A stretch of DNA of 64,000 bases from Cenococcum geophilum 1.58. Its lineage: Eukaryota; Ascomycota; Dothideomycetes; Gloniales; Gloniaceae. Positions 45,700-59,255 of this stretch are shown piece after piece. Position numbers and translations under genes: made by a program. How positions within the stretch are numbered: the first letter of the stretch is position 1; every line of letters starts with the position of its first letter. The notes under the pieces were generated by a model, which was not told the origin of the DNA, did no database searches, and was given only the letters and a program-made list of their open reading frames with translations. The stretch is from the NCBI GenBank assembly GCA_001692895.1, contig KV748181.1, forward strand, positions 1,555,640-1,619,639. Direction: 5' to 3'.

Positions 45700-48600
45700 G
45701 CTTATTATACCTAAAGTAATTTCTTCTTCTTTAACCGCTCGTTATAGTCGCACTATTACTATAATATTATCTCTTAGTGAGATTATACCATCTCTATATT
45801 CTCGCTGTTTAAAAGAGGGGTTGGTTTATATTATATTGGCAAACCTATCTTCGCGACAACCGTCCTCTTACTTAAAGTATACTAAAGCGAATATTTATTC
45901 GTCCTATAACGTTTGCTCTATCTCTAATACTAAATATATATAACCTATTACTTTTAATAGTTATCTAGCTCCCTAATTAATTTGTCTTAAGGTTTTATAT
46001 TTAATCTGCTATTATATAGCTAGATAATAAACTATCTATTGCTTTTGCTAAATTATACCATTCTTAGGACGCTGAACGGGAGGCTGCTAATGCTTAGCAA
46101 CGGGCCCTTAAGTCTTGTTTAGCGGCGTCCGCTTAACTAATCTATTTTAAAAAGGTGCGTAAGAAGGTCTATTTTAAGGAGTAGAAACTTATAGAATAAG
46201 GTTTATAGGAACTTAGCGATAAAAGAACGGATTCTCCTCTAATAGAGAAGGAAATAGATCTAAGTAGCTCGGCAACTGCTCTTCTTAGGTCCCCCTTAGG
46301 TGACTCATTCTTTAGCGATCTTTCTTTATTAATACTACCTAACCTAATCTCTTCTAATACTCCTATACCTTTCCTATAGCATTCTTTAAATTCTCTAATA
46401 GTTTCTAGGTAGTCTCATTATAGCCTATTTACTTTATTTCGTACTATATTTTGTTATTAATGTCCTTATAGCTAATGATTTTTAAAACTTACTATTCGTC
46501 TTCTTTCTATCCTCTATACGTGTCTACTTCGTAGATTAGTAGCTTAATATTCCTATATACTAGCTCTAGCATTATAATATACTATATAGGGTAGATCTTT
46601 ATTTTAGCTAGTANGTTTAACTTAAATATAACNGGTAAAATCCTTTATNTAATTTTAAAAGGTCCTAGTCTAATATAGTTTAACTTCTTACTTAGTCGTT
46701 AACTCTTAAAATTTTTGTATAGTAGCTATACTTTATCTCCCTCCTTAAGATCTAGACCCTTAGATCTCCTAGTATTATAGTACTTTTTTATTCTTTATTA
46801 TACTATCTTTACTATTTCCGTAAGGTTCTTATAAAGATTTATTAATGTCTCCATTCTTTATTTTGCTATACTACTTATCTTCTTTACTTAATGTAGTAAT
46901 AGCGATGTTCTTGGCTTATATCCGTAATTCGCCTTAAATAGTAATATGCCCATTCCTTCTTATAGTGTTATATTATATACAAATTATATAACTAGTAACA
47001 GTAATGCCCAATTATTCTATATATAATTAATATAGTGCCTTAGATACTGCTCTAGTATCTAATTTAGCCTTTCCGTTTAACTATCTATCTATAGGTAATA
47101 TGCGGTAGAAGTTACTGCTCTAACTCCTTATTCCGCTAGGAATACCTCCTAAAATGCTACTACGAATCTTAGATCTCTGTCCAATATAATTTTACTTAGT
47201 GCTCTATATCTTGCGAATACTTCCTTAACATAAATTCTAGCGACATCTTCTGCTAATATTTCTTCTATATATGCTATAAAGTATCCCCACTTTATAAGCT
47301 TATTTATTATTACTAAGATTACGTTATAATCTTATCCAGTAATAGGGTCTCTTAATTTTGGTAACTTAATAATAAAGTCCTATAATATAACCTCCTATAG
47401 TCTTCCTAGTATTTCGATAGGTTATAGCCCTCTATATAGCTTTTACCTCGTTAGTTTATTTCTTTAGTAATCTAAGTATTTCTTTATAACTTTTCGCGCT
47501 AAACCCTAGATTCTATTAATAATATACTCCTTTTAGAGTCTTAACACTAAGCCTATAGCTCCATTATGTCCTTAAGTTATTCCCTTATAGAAGTCTCCTA
47601 TAAAGTTTTCTATTATGCTTTTTAGGATATACTTAGCTTTATAGTTTTTATATATATCCGCCTATAGATCTTCTAGTTATGCTTCTAGAATTCTTTATGC
47701 CTAAAAGCTTTCCAGTAACTCGTAAACTTTATTTAGTTCTTTTTAAGTTGCTATAATTTTTAGTTAATTATATCTAATTAACCCATCTATATCTTTTCGC
47801 AGTAAAGCCCCTAATGGCTTCTTATTGTTTTATAGTTTAGCCTTTTAACTTAGAGCGTCTACTTACGTGTTATCTATACCCTTGGTATACTAAATCTTAA
47901 AATAATATTCTATAAGTATTTCCGCCTATCTAACCTGTCTTTAGTTAAGTTCCTTTATTATTAGGAATTCTATTAGGTTCTTATAATCCGTTTTAACTAT
48001 AAATAGTTTTTCTATATCTTATAAGAATGCTCTTTATTTCTTTAGTGCTGCAACTATACCTAATAACTCTTTATTGTAAATGTTATAGTTTAACTCTGGT
48101 GGTGTTATCTTTTAACTATAGTATGCTACTAGGTGCCATTTATCTTAATGTTTCTATATAAAGCACGCCCCTAGTATATAGTCTAATGCATCCGTTTCTA
48201 TAACTGTCTTTAGACCTAGTTAATAGATTTTTAGAACTAGCTCCTAAGTAAATAATTCTTTAACTCTTTTAAAATGTTCTCTTTATTTCTCTCCCCATAC
48301 CTATAGTTCTTCTTTCTTTATTAACTGCATAAATAGCTTAATGTCTTTTAACCATTACGCTATAAACTTTCTACAGTAATTGTAAAACCCTAAAAATAAT
48401 CTTAATTATATAACGTTCTCTAGTTTCTACCAATTTACTATAGCCTTAATCTTTTTTAGATCTATACTAAGTTGGCCTAATTTAATAATAAATCCGATAA
48501 AATTGGTCTTCCTAGTAAAGAACTCGTATTTTTTAATTACTACTAGCATCTGTTCTTTCTATAGTCTCTTTAAAACCCATTTAATGTGTTTCCCGTATTC

Positions 48601-51600
48601 TTTTTTAGTTATTAAGTAGATAATAATATTATTAAGGTATACTATAATAAATTTATCTAAGTGTTCTCCTAATATATTATTAATACACTTCTAAAACGTT
48701 ACTAGTGCGTTTATTAATCTAAATTGCATAACTAATAGTTTATATAGTTCTTCCTTTAACCTAAAGGCTGCCTTTTATTTATTGCCTTCCTTAATCCTAA
48801 TCTAATGGTACGCCTATCTTAGATCTATCTTTGTAAAGATTTACGCGTTACCTATTCTGTTTTAGATTTCGCTAATTAAGGGTAAAGGATACCTATCTTT
48901 TTTAGTAATGCTGTTTAACTATCTATAGTTAATATACAGCCTTAGCTTGCCATTTTTCTTTAGTACGAATAGTACTGGATAACCCGCTAATAATTATAAT
49001 GGTCTAATATATTCCTTTTATAGATTTTCCTAGACAAACTCTTTTAATGCTTTACCTTCTTCTTTAGTAAGCTTATAGATTGGAAAGAACCTTAGACTTA
49101 TTCCTAGTTCTAATTCTATCTTATAGTCCTATGCTATATATTCTAACAGCTTTTTACTTTCTAATAACTATAACTTCTTACCATACTTATAGTATCTCTT
49201 TAGTATATAGCTTAGCCCTTTTTCTGTTTCTTTATAGGTCGCTTTTACTTAGTACCATACTATCTTAGCTTATTATTACATCTTGCGTTATTGCGTATCC
49301 CTAATAACGACTTAACCTATAACTTAATTAATCTTTAGATTATATTCCTGTAACTAAGGCATTCCTAATACTGCCTTATTATTCCCTAATAGTAATATAT
49401 TAAAAGACATCTTAATCTATCTCCCTTTAATAGTTAACTAAATAGGTCCTATTTTAAGATTAATAATGCCTCCTCCGTAGGCTATTGGATCTCTTAAAAT
49501 TATTACTAATAGGTATAAGTGTTCCTTTTTCCTATGTGGTAATCCTATTCTTTTAACCGCTATTAGTAAGATATGGTTCCTCATTGCTCTACTATTTATT
49601 AACACCTTAAACTGTTAATCCTGCCACTTAACTTATAAATTTAGGTATTGTCCTTAAATTCCTTTAAGGGTTTAAGGCTCTACTACTGGTTCCCTCTAGT
49701 CCTATATGCCTCCACTTTTCCTAACTACTAGCTACTTAATCCTGTTTATACTTAGTCCATTTTTAGCCAATATTTAGTTTACTTTTTGTCTTTAATATGC
49801 TATAGACACGTGTTCTCTAGGTATTCCCACTACTATTATCCATCTAGGTATTCTTCCGTAAGGAATCTTCCTAGCTAAAGTATTAAGTCTCCTAACTCCT
49901 AAACTTCTACTAGATGCTAACTATGTATATACTTAGCATTTCTATACCTTTGTTCTTCTGCTAACTAATATATTCTTATAGGGTATTTCCGGTGCTTATC
50001 CTTTAGTACTTTATATATATTATACGCATTATCTATATATACGATCCACAATAGTATATAATATGCTTAGTGTCTTAGGTTAACTCTTAGCTTGTCTTTA
50101 TCCCTAAGTTTAAACCTTTATCATGTTAATCTAAACGTTATAACTTTATTTATAGGTACTAAAATGTGTCTCCTACTTCTCTAGTCCTCTAATTGTTCCT
50201 CTAAATCCTTTAATATTATAATTAAGGCTCCTTTAATGTAATTTATTGCCTTTTCTGTAATTAGGTGGTCTTAGATAACTTTTTTATCCAACTATATATA
50301 GAAATCTTCCCACTTATTGTTATGCCTTTGCATATACCACTTTTAGTACAGCTACTAGAGTATATATAGCTCGTCCATAAGGAAGTATCTTCTTATTACT
50401 ACATTATAACAGCCTTTAGTGTGTTATTCTTCGAACCTAGTTAGGATTCCTAAATCCTCTTTATTTTCTAGTTTAGTAAGCCACTTAGCTCTTAGTATAT
50501 CTACTCTAGGCCTATTAGTAATCCTTTATACTAGTGCTTAGTCCCTTATACGTTCTAATATACTAGATCTTTTATCTAGTTTCTATTCTTACTATAAGGT
50601 AATTCTTACTCTAAACTCCTCTATGGTTTCTTTCCTTTCGCGTCTTATAAGTGGATCCTTAAAGTCTTCCTACTTCTTAATCTCGGTATTAGTATTTCGA
50701 TCTTTAGGCTAAACACTACGTTCTCCTAGTAAGTCTTCTAGGTCTATATATCTGTCTCCTAGCCTAATTGCTATTTACACTATAGATTCTCTAATCTATA
50801 AAGAAGCCTCTTGCCTCTTACTTATAGGTGTCTTTATTCATACTCCAAATTCTTAGTTTATTAGGTTCTTTAACCCTAAGCCTCTTACTTTTAGCTTAAG
50901 CCTAGCTCCTACCTTAGTCTAACTAGGCTTGGGTGTTCTTATCTTATCTTAAAAGTCTTAAATTTTACTTATCTCGTCTTAAGAGTCTTATACCTATAGG
51001 AAACTCTATCCCGAGCTTATTTATATATCTTTAAACTAAGCTACTGCCCTGCTCTATCGGTTTCTATCCGTTATAGGTCCTTAAGTATGCCTTATCTTAT
51101 CTTAAGAGTCTTAAGCCTTTAGCCTTTTGCCTTTATTAAATGCCGAAGTAGTTCTCTACCCTACTTCTCTTACGTCTTATAAAGCGATAGACATTGTGTC
51201 TAGTAGGGTCTTAATCCCTACTAATGTTCCCTATTCTGTAGTGGAATTATCCTCTACCTTTTATATAACATCTCTAAGGTCTACATACTCCTAGTAAGCC
51301 GCCTTTATTGCCTTATTGTTATAAAATATTTCGCCTTTATTAAATTTATCGTTTTTAATATCCGATCTGCGAACTGGTTCGTCTATTCCTCTACATTCTA
51401 AGGATTTTAGCTCTTGCGGCTAATAGCTTACGCTATACTTAGCGTCTTTATAAATTCGGCATGCGTTATTATAATAAAACGTAAAACTTCTAATTAAACA
51501 TTCCTTTGTTCCTTGCAGTATACTATTATTCCTCTATACGCATATATCTTCTACTATTAGTTTAGTTCCCTTTATTACATAGTAACTCTAACTATCTTTA

Positions 51601-52660
51601 TAATCCCTTACGAAATAACCTTATTTCCCGCAATTTATATAAGCTCCGTTTTTAAACCACTAACTTTACTATAGAGTCCGCCTAAACATCTTCTACTACT
51701 AAGATCCCTAGTTTAGCCTCTGCTCCCTAGTCCTATAATTACTAAATCCTTAACCTTTAGGTTTCTATAGTTTCTTACTCTATCTCTTATAGGCTTCTTT
51801 AGTACCACTTAGGTCCATTAGCTCTACGCCGTACTATAGTTTCTAATTTAGCTTTAGTTATTGCGTACTTTACGCCTTATATAACTATAAAACTCTATCC
51901 TAGCCTCTTTTAGCCTATTCCCTTTAGTAGATCCAATTATTAATNATAATCGCTTAATCTATTAAATCCTATAGGGTGTCCGCATCTTCTATTAGGATAA
52001 TCGCGTTCTAAACTTTAGCCTTAAGTCCTTACTTATACTATGCTATAAGCGCCTTATTATTCTACTTAACTTATATTACCAGTGTCTGGAATTGCGTTGT
52101 ATACTTAATTGCTAAGGTTCGTTGCGTAATATCTTAAAGTTTTCTTTTCGCTATAGTTACCGCCTCTAGGTCTCCAAACATTTATATAAGTTGCTCCGTA
52201 AACCCTTCCTAGCTTAAGAATATAAATCGCACTTCTTAATTGGTGGTCGTTATTCTATTTGCCTGTATCTCCGTAAGGTAAGGCTTAAACCACTTAAGTG
52301 CTCTCCCTAATAGGAATAGTCCTATATACGCTATTCGATCCATAGGTGTTAGTAGCTTTACCCCTTCTTACGTAACCTTAAAGTGTATTTATATAAGAAA
52401 TTCTTTAAGCTTTAATCTCTTTCCTAAGTACCTCTCGATTAATGGTAACTTAATTCTTACTACTCCTTTCCCATTAACCCTTTCCTCTATTACTGTATTG
52501 TTTGCTATTAACTAGTTAACTATCTCTTGTAGTTATCTAACCGTTATAGGTTGCTGTAAGTTAGTGTCTGCTATACTGGTGTTACCTAACCTTAAAGTAG
52601 TTGCCGCTGTTAATGGCGTTGTAGTGGCTGCTTTTGGTGGTATATTATTTAACTTTCTGT
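45700..52660 (-). pseudogene. Gypsy-B Gag-Pol, RIP-degraded
   Basis: Minus strand. Gag is near 51-52.6 kb and poorly conserved. Reverse transcriptase at about 48.5-49.0 kb: KKNGKLRLCINY, LNSITKKDRYPLPLISEI, IFTKIDLR, VMQFRLINAPVTF, and the active site IVYLNNIII (normally YLDDILI) near 48,613-48,655. Integrase at about 46.9-47.4 kb: EVFLAEQGVRAVTSTAYYL then IDSQTERLNQILEQYLRHYI (normally QTDGQTER) near 47,075. It is followed by the GPY/F-type C-terminus GLDLKEGDKV, LLYKNFKS and KLNYIRLGPFKI near 46,690-46,765. Stops are TAA/TAG. Confidence 0.83.
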
Positions 52661-52688
52661 ATTTAATACTATAACTAGGTAGTAATTA

Positions 52689-53112
52689 TGTAACGGAACC
52701 TTGTAGTAGGTACTATAATAGGCTTATTATTAGGCTAGGTGTATAAGTAATACAAATTAAAGTTAATAACGTAATAATAACTAGTGGAGTAGTTGCCTAA
52801 TAGATTAACTCTAATTATATTCTAAGAATTACTATAAGGAAGGAACTATCTAGGTAGGGACTAAGGGTCCTTAAATACACAACCGTACTCCTATAAAATC
52901 CTTCTTATACGTAATATACGTGTACTCTATCTACTCTATTACGGATTATATAGATCCTATAGATTATACAGATTATATCATATAACCTTAGTTACTATTC
53001 CTCGTTACATAGCTCTACTGGCTTTATCCTGGACCGTGCCTAAATTAACCAACTAGCTTCTTCTAACTCTTCTCTAAGTAGTCGTAACATTGTACTTAAA
53101 GCGTCCGTAATA
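52689..53112 (-). repeat. Gypsy-B 5' LTR
   Basis: 424 bp, same length as 45175-45598. In plus sense starts TGTAACGGAACC. Confidence 0.92.
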
Positions 53113-53117
53113 AGAGG

Positions 53118-54153
53118 CATATTAAATTATTAATGAAAAAGAAGAAAATCTTAATAATATATTAAAGATACGTCTAAAATTAGATAACGGTTAATGGCGA
53201 GAAGTAAGGTGTTTAAAAAAAGGAGTAGCTTAATAAGTAAGGTATCTTTATACTTTACCTTCTAATACCCTTTTAGTAAATAGCCGCAACCTTACTAATA
53301 TAACTCCGTTATAATAGCGCTATTTAAAAAAAAAAGGAAACATGCGTATAAGTTATTTAACTATTACTTCCTTATAAAAACTAACTACGCGGCTAGGGGA
53401 AGGCAATTAAAACGTTAAATTAAAGACATATATAGGTTAAATTAGACCTAAAATAATACTATAGTATTAAAGAACAACGTTATAGACGTTCTTAACAATC
53501 GTATAATAGCTATAATTACTATTACGAAATATCTCTATTTACTAAGTAGTAGAGCTACACTAAATATACAGTATAGGACCACTAGATTTAAAAGTATATA
53601 TACTAAATCTTAAGAAATAAGTCTCTTTAACTAACTAATTAATACCTTAACCGCATTTAATAGCCTAAGGGCAAATATAGGAGTAATATATTAGTAACGT
53701 AGAGGATTATAAGAAAAGGATTATAAGAGAGAATTATAGACTCTATCTTAGTAGTTAAAGACGATAATAAGCTAAGGCTTTATACGTTAAATTCTATACC
53801 AAAAGGTTTTACGGAACTATACTAGAACACTAAATTACCTATAATACTTATAATTAATTACACACTGGTATAAAGGCTTAGAAATAGAGTTGTATAAAAA
53901 TCCCTATATTAGCCTAGGTAGTTACTAGTACGCTTTTAGTAGGCTTTTAATAGGTCTTCTAGCAATCCTTATATCTTTTCTCCAGTTATATTTTTTCCTT
54001 ATTAAGGTTTTTTAGAAGTTTAAAGTAGGGGTTAGATAGATAGATAATATATAGTGGCATACTAATACCTCTCTAATATCTTTCCAAACCCCTTCTAGGA
54101 CAAACCCTTATAATCTCCCTACTGTAAGATAATAGTAATTAGGGGCCAACTAT
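53118..54153 (+). pseudogene. Unidentified extra coding-like region of Gypsy-A, second half
   Basis: Continues 43,987-45,169 once Gypsy-B is removed. The plus frame gives peptides such as RIIDSILVVKDDNKLRLYTL and IPKGFTELY with TAA/TAG stops. No family recognised. A non-coding tail leads to the polypurine tract. Confidence 0.3.
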
Positions 54154-54169
54154 AAAAAGGGGGAGGTAA
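54154..54169 (+). promoter_or_regulatory. Gypsy-A polypurine tract
   Basis: AAAAAGGGGGAGGTAA lies immediately before the 3' LTR. Confidence 0.8.
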
Positions 54170-54386
54170 TATAAGGGATATTATTGCGGATACCTTAGGT
54201 TGCCCTTAGGACAGCCCCTAATCGCCCCTTAAATGGTTACTAGTTATATACTAGAGGCACATGCCTATAGTATATAATCTCTACAATCCCAGAGGCTATA
54301 CCTCTTTAAGGATTCGTCTCTCTTACCAATCTATCCTATTCCACAATCGTGTCCTTATAGCCCCCTATCTACAAGATCCCCTTATA
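54170..54386 (+). repeat. Gypsy-A 3' LTR
   Basis: 217 bp. Starts TATAAGGGATATT (TGT to TAT) and ends CCCCTTATA, then AATAT. Confidence 0.92.
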
Positions 54387-55420
54387 AATATTATCCTTGT
54401 ATAAAGCAGCTTAGTAAAATTACAATCCCTTAGATATTAATGCATTTAATAATTATAACCTATTCTCTATTACCTAGCTATATACTTCTAGGCTGGCTAG
54501 CCTTATTAGTTCTAGTAACGACTTTTATAGTTATAATAACACCTATCTAAAAGCTGGTTTTATCGAAATTCCAAGTATCCTTATTAAGAATTCTATATTA
54601 AACCTTTATATCTTAAACGCGTTTAAACTAGGCCTAGATAAGTATAGGATCCTTGCATTTAGTACGCTAGTAGTCGTACTTGCGATTATATTTAGATTAT
54701 AGGTCGTTATAGCGCTTAATAAAAGTCCGTACCTAATTCTAGCCGATAGGTTACAGGCTAGCAGATCCAGCCCGCTGGGTAGCTAGAATACTAGCCATCT
54801 GTTGTACGGTCGCGATTTATAGTAGTATACCGCGTTAATCCATTAATAGAATCCACTACTTAAGGCTCTCTTCCTATGCTGGTGCAAGACGGCGATTTAG
54901 TGCAATAAAATTGCGTTTTAGTTTAATGCCTTTAACGCGTAGCTGGGCCGTACTCTGGGGCACGCCGTAGGCGCTAGGAGCGGCTTGGAAACTTGTGATT
55001 TGGCCTTACTTATGCGCATATATAGCCAGATTAATTCTACCCTCTCGATAGAGGGCTTATTGCTGTTGTGGTGTGGCCATTAAGGTAGTAGTTAAGTGAT
55101 GTGTCGGATTTTGGGTGGCCAGGATGGTCGTGTGGTCAGCTTGCTTGTGGATTACGTTATATATACATGAGGGTGGGTCACTTTAGAGTCTGAAGGTTGG
55201 AGAGTGTAGCCAAAAGCTCTGGGAGTGTTTAAATACGCCATGTTGCAAAATCTTATACTTAATGAACTTTAGCCCCGTGCGCGTATACCTAATAAGCTTT
55301 TAATACAAAATTCTTCAAAATTATTATAATTAATATATTAAAGCTATATATTATCATATAATATTGCAACCATACCCTATCTTTGGCGTATTTAAGATCG
55401 TACAAATCTTAGCATCAAAA
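54387..55420. other. Spacer before the MULE gene, partly unmutated
   Basis: 54.4-54.75 kb is RIP-type. 54.75-55.25 kb is more GC-balanced and without a recognisable gene. It may contain the left end of the MULE element, but I could not find inverted repeats matching the 61.3-61.6 kb side. Confidence 0.4.
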
Positions 55421-58400
55421 ATGGCTAATAATATGCAAGTATCCCAAAGTGCGTAAAGATGTATCTAGGATAGATTAATAATGTATCCAGGATATAATCC
55501 AGGTACCCTTACGCACTTACCTATCTTAGGTAGTTCTTCTATACTACTGCCAACAGAAGAAACTTAGCCTTTAATTAAAGACTTAGAATAATTACGGGAG
55601 GACTTCTTCTATAAAGGGTAACGGGTGCAGGAGGAACGCATATATGTGAACATTAAAGATGGTAATCAGGATATATCCGGCTTATATTGGGAGTACTACC
55701 AAGATATTTAATCCTAAATGCCTATGCTATAACGATCTGCCAACGCCTCTTCTTTAATAATAGTAGTAAGTAGAATTATATAACGCGAGCTATATATAAT
55801 ATATAAACTAATTATCTCTATAATATAGCTAGGCTTAATATTAATTATATAAACTAGATCGCTTGCAGTAGAAAGACTTATATTTAGTTAAGAGATACCG
55901 GAATATCCTATGTCCTCTAAGTACGGGATTAAATATATTATAGATTTATCTAGCCTATAGCTAAATAATAAGAATATTATAAAGATATATGAAAATGTAA
56001 GACACTATATTCTAGATAGATCCTATATATAACTTGGTTCTAATATAGATAGATGCAATACTTATATATATTAAAGAATAAAATGAGTATAATATGCCCT
56101 CTTCTTGGCCTTTAAAAGTGTTTTAGAAGATAGATACCCTATTTAGGCGTGTTTTGTTACGAATATTTAGACCCTTAACTATAAAACTTTTATTATAAGC
56201 AAATTACAGTGGAGGACTGGGAAAGAATACGTAAATTGTGAGAAAAAGTATAATATATCTATAATATTATGCTACTATATCTAAGTTATAATATAGACGT
56301 TGCGAACTCTTATATATTTCCTTGGTAATTTAATAGAATTAAATTAAGATAATATTAAATAAAGAGACACGAACACGTAAGACATTTATTTATATTATCT
56401 ATTTTTATTAACATATATATAGGCTTTATAATAGTATTTGTTATATATTTTAGCATTAGATTGCCTATATAGAGTAGAGTGCTAGTTGTAAGCCATATCT
56501 TTATATTGTAAAGTACACGGTTAGTGTCTAATAGATTCTAAATATATTACTACTATAACTAAGCTATAACTAGTTACTTATAGATAGACCTGTGGCAAGT
56601 ATATATTGTACTAAGGGAAGTTAAACACAGAACCATAAAAAATACTACTAAAAGTCTCTTTCTTTAGTTTTAAGATACTTATTAAAATATTTAAGAGATT
56701 TACTTGACTAAGGCTATTAAGGTACCCCAGAAACCTATACAGCGGTAGAGTATAGGAAGAAAAGATTAGATAATTACGGTAAGTTATTATAATATGTATA
56801 TAACTATGATATAACTATAATATAACACTAATATATCTAGGTTGTAACTACGCCTAAGGGCCTAGAAAATGGGTACTAGCCCTATATAACGTGGAGTTTA
56901 ATTATATATAGCCAGATAATATTAAGGATTGCCCTTATGTTATTTTAACTTCTTATGGTAAATATACGCATCCTCCAGCGCCTCCGTCGAAGGTTCTAAT
57001 ATAGCTTATTAAAGAACTTTAATAACAAATCCAGCGATAGTTGGGGCCAGGGCTTACTCTAAGTATGTTATATCTAAGCTATATTAATGCTCTATCCTTA
57101 CTCTATTAGGCTCTTTTACATACAGCCCTTTAATAAAAGAGTTTTGCGAAAAATATAATATCACTAGCCTTCTAAGCCTTTATTAAAGCCTAGTAAATCT
57201 TAATAAGATTTGATATATAATTAAAAAGTAATAGCTTTTATTATTTCTATAAGGTTAAGATATATAAGGGGTAATATTTAAAAAGCATCTATATTATAAA
57301 ACTGGTTTTGGATATATATAAGATATATTCCACGAAAATGGTAAGCTAATAATTATATGCTTTTAAAAAGGCCAGGTAGAAATACTATTAACGTTAAAAA
57401 CGTTTAAAATTAATATGTTGTTTAAACGAGTCGGTATAGCTAGGCTAGATGAGGTTATAATTGCTATAAATGTCCCTAGAATTAATAAAGGTATTATATA
57501 ACCTAGTTATATTACGGTTATATCTTTATTTTAATAAGGCTATAGTTATTATACTAATAAGAGTTTTTATAAACTAAGCCATGAGCCGATTAGTAGAGAT
57601 GTATTAATAACTTTTCTATACTATATTCCGCTTATATAAGAATTGCGGCTATCTAACTTATTGGAGTTATATCTATAAACGTGGATTTTATATAGCTCTT
57701 ATGGATATAGATGGGGCGCAGGCAAAAGGTATTTTATAATGCGTATGTGTTAAAGATATTACTAAAATGTATTAGGGCTTGGCCTTTACCTAGTAGATAT
57801 TAACCCCTCGCAGACCTAGCAGGGCTATATAAAGTCTGCAATTATATATTACCAAATCCACATTCTTTGCGGTATTTGTTGGGTTATTAGAGCCGGAAAT
57901 ATAGGCTAAGATAGTATTGGGTAACACATGGCTTTAATTATGGAGGCTATAAGCCGTAAGCAATACTACGAAATTTTGGACGCGATTAAAGGTATAGAGA
58001 TATTATATCCCTAATTAATCCATACTATATCCACATTCTAATATTTACGGTTATAGAAAAGTACAGTAATAACTATAAAATCGTAAACTGGTGTTGATAT
58101 AAGCGATATATATGTATTGCATCTGGAATAAATCTAAATTGTAGTAAAATAGACAGTAATATATTCTTTATAATTATAAAGAATATAAACGCCGTTAAAT
58201 GCTCTTATTTTTAAGCGAATAATCTTGGACGTTGATTAAGCCTTCTAGCTACTATTTTAATATTAGTATATCTTTTATATCCGTAATATAGTATTATAAT
58301 AACGATTATAGTAGGCAGAGAATTAATGTTTTTGATTTTGAAGTGTGGAAGGCGTATTATTAGTATAGAATTTCATATACATCGCGAACTACGTTTATTG

Positions 58401-59255
58401 CCGAAAGAATGGCTCTTGTAGAGAAGCGTAAATGTATAGATTTATTACGGCTCTAACGTAGATATATCGCTAATATAATCTGTTATAGTTCTATAAGTTT
58501 TAAAAGAGTTAGAAAAGTTAAGAAAACAGGCCCGTATTAGTAAAGGAAAAGCTAATGCTATATCTATAAGTATTAAAGAGGATAAAGATTTTGATTTTAA
58601 TGATGTTATATTAAATATATTATCTTCTGGAACTAGTATACGCCTACGGTCGTAATTACGAAGTTCGTGAGGCGGATAATTAAAATCTCGCTTATAATCT
58701 ATTGCCTCTGTTCGCTCCGGTATATTATATTTTAGATCTTACTAAATTTTATAAAGTTAATATCTTTTAGCTTCCTCTATTATAACATTAAATGATAGTT
58801 AGGTTTTGCTCTCTCCTAGGCCTATTTTACTGTTAGGTAGGATTATTTAGATATATCCTTAATATATCCAGCTTATAAGCTAACTATATCTAGGATATAA
58901 GAGTAGCTCCTAGTCTTTACTTCGCATAATTGTTACTTAATAAGCTTAATTCTTATAACAGTTAACGCTATAGCAATCCTAATTAAATATTCGTAAGTAA
59001 GAAGCCCGGGTTTTATGTATAGAAGCTAAAGTAAAAGCAATTAAACTATAAAATTAAAAGATGGAATTGGAGCTTAGAAAATTAGAATAAGAACTTGGTT
59101 AGTACGAACTTCTATATTTATAAGCATAAAGGGCGGAGGTTATATTAAGGTAATTACCTAGATATAAAGATATTATAATATCTGAGAGAAAGCCTAACCC
59201 TAATACTCCGCGCTATGCTCTATGCTCCGCGTAATGTTCTATGCCTATAATATAA
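55421..59255 (+). pseudogene. Mutator-like (MULE) transposase, RIP-degraded, with introns
   Basis: ATG 55421. Middle domains in order: VILTSYGKYTHPPAPPSKVL near 56,950 (the H-x-HPPPP motif of this fungal family), KEFCEKYNITSLLSLY near 57,140, HENGKLIIICF near 57,330, then the MULE core LLTLKTFKINMLFKRVG near 57,390 (first catalytic Asp now Asn), LYLVDINPSQT near 57,790, and IHILCGICWVIRAG. A C-terminal coiled coil (KMELELRKLE, QAQRAEV-like after Gln restoration) lies near 59,000-59,140, followed by RYKDIIISERKPNPNTPRYA. A TAA at 59253-59255 may be the natural end. At least one intron is plausible (GTATGT at about 57,067 to AG at about 57,111). Nearly all breaks are TAA/TAG. Family match is strong. 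Exact exon limits are not. Confidence 0.75.

Larger units (their letters stand above)
45175..53112 (-). mobile_element. Gypsy-B retrotransposon, complete, minus strand, nested in Gypsy-A
   Basis: Two LTRs of exactly 424 bp bound 7,938 bp. AGAGG is duplicated at 45170-45174 and 53113-53117. On minus the polypurine tract AAAGAGGAGGGAGATAG abuts the left LTR, so the 5' LTR is the right one. Coding order on minus is gag, reverse transcriptase, RNase H, integrase. Isolated N bases at about 46,615-46,650 and 51,945. LTRs differ mainly by transitions. Confidence 0.93.
35290..54386 (+). mobile_element. Gypsy-A chromovirus-type retrotransposon with nested LINE and Gypsy-B
   Basis: 217-bp LTRs at 35290-35506 and 54170-54386, with AATAT duplicated at 35285-35289 and 54387-54391. 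The polypurine tract AAAAAGGGGGAGGTAA sits directly before the right LTR, which confirms plus orientation and that both LTRs belong to one element. Without Gypsy-B (7,943 bp with duplication) and the LINE (about 2.24 kb) the element would be about 8.9 kb. That is longer than usual because about 2.2 kb of unexplained sequence lies between pol and the 3' LTR. Confidence 0.9.

Noticed and set aside
45698-45943. Plus-strand 81-residue open frame
   Set aside because: Opposite strand to Gypsy-B and without motif. Chance opening in its 3' region.
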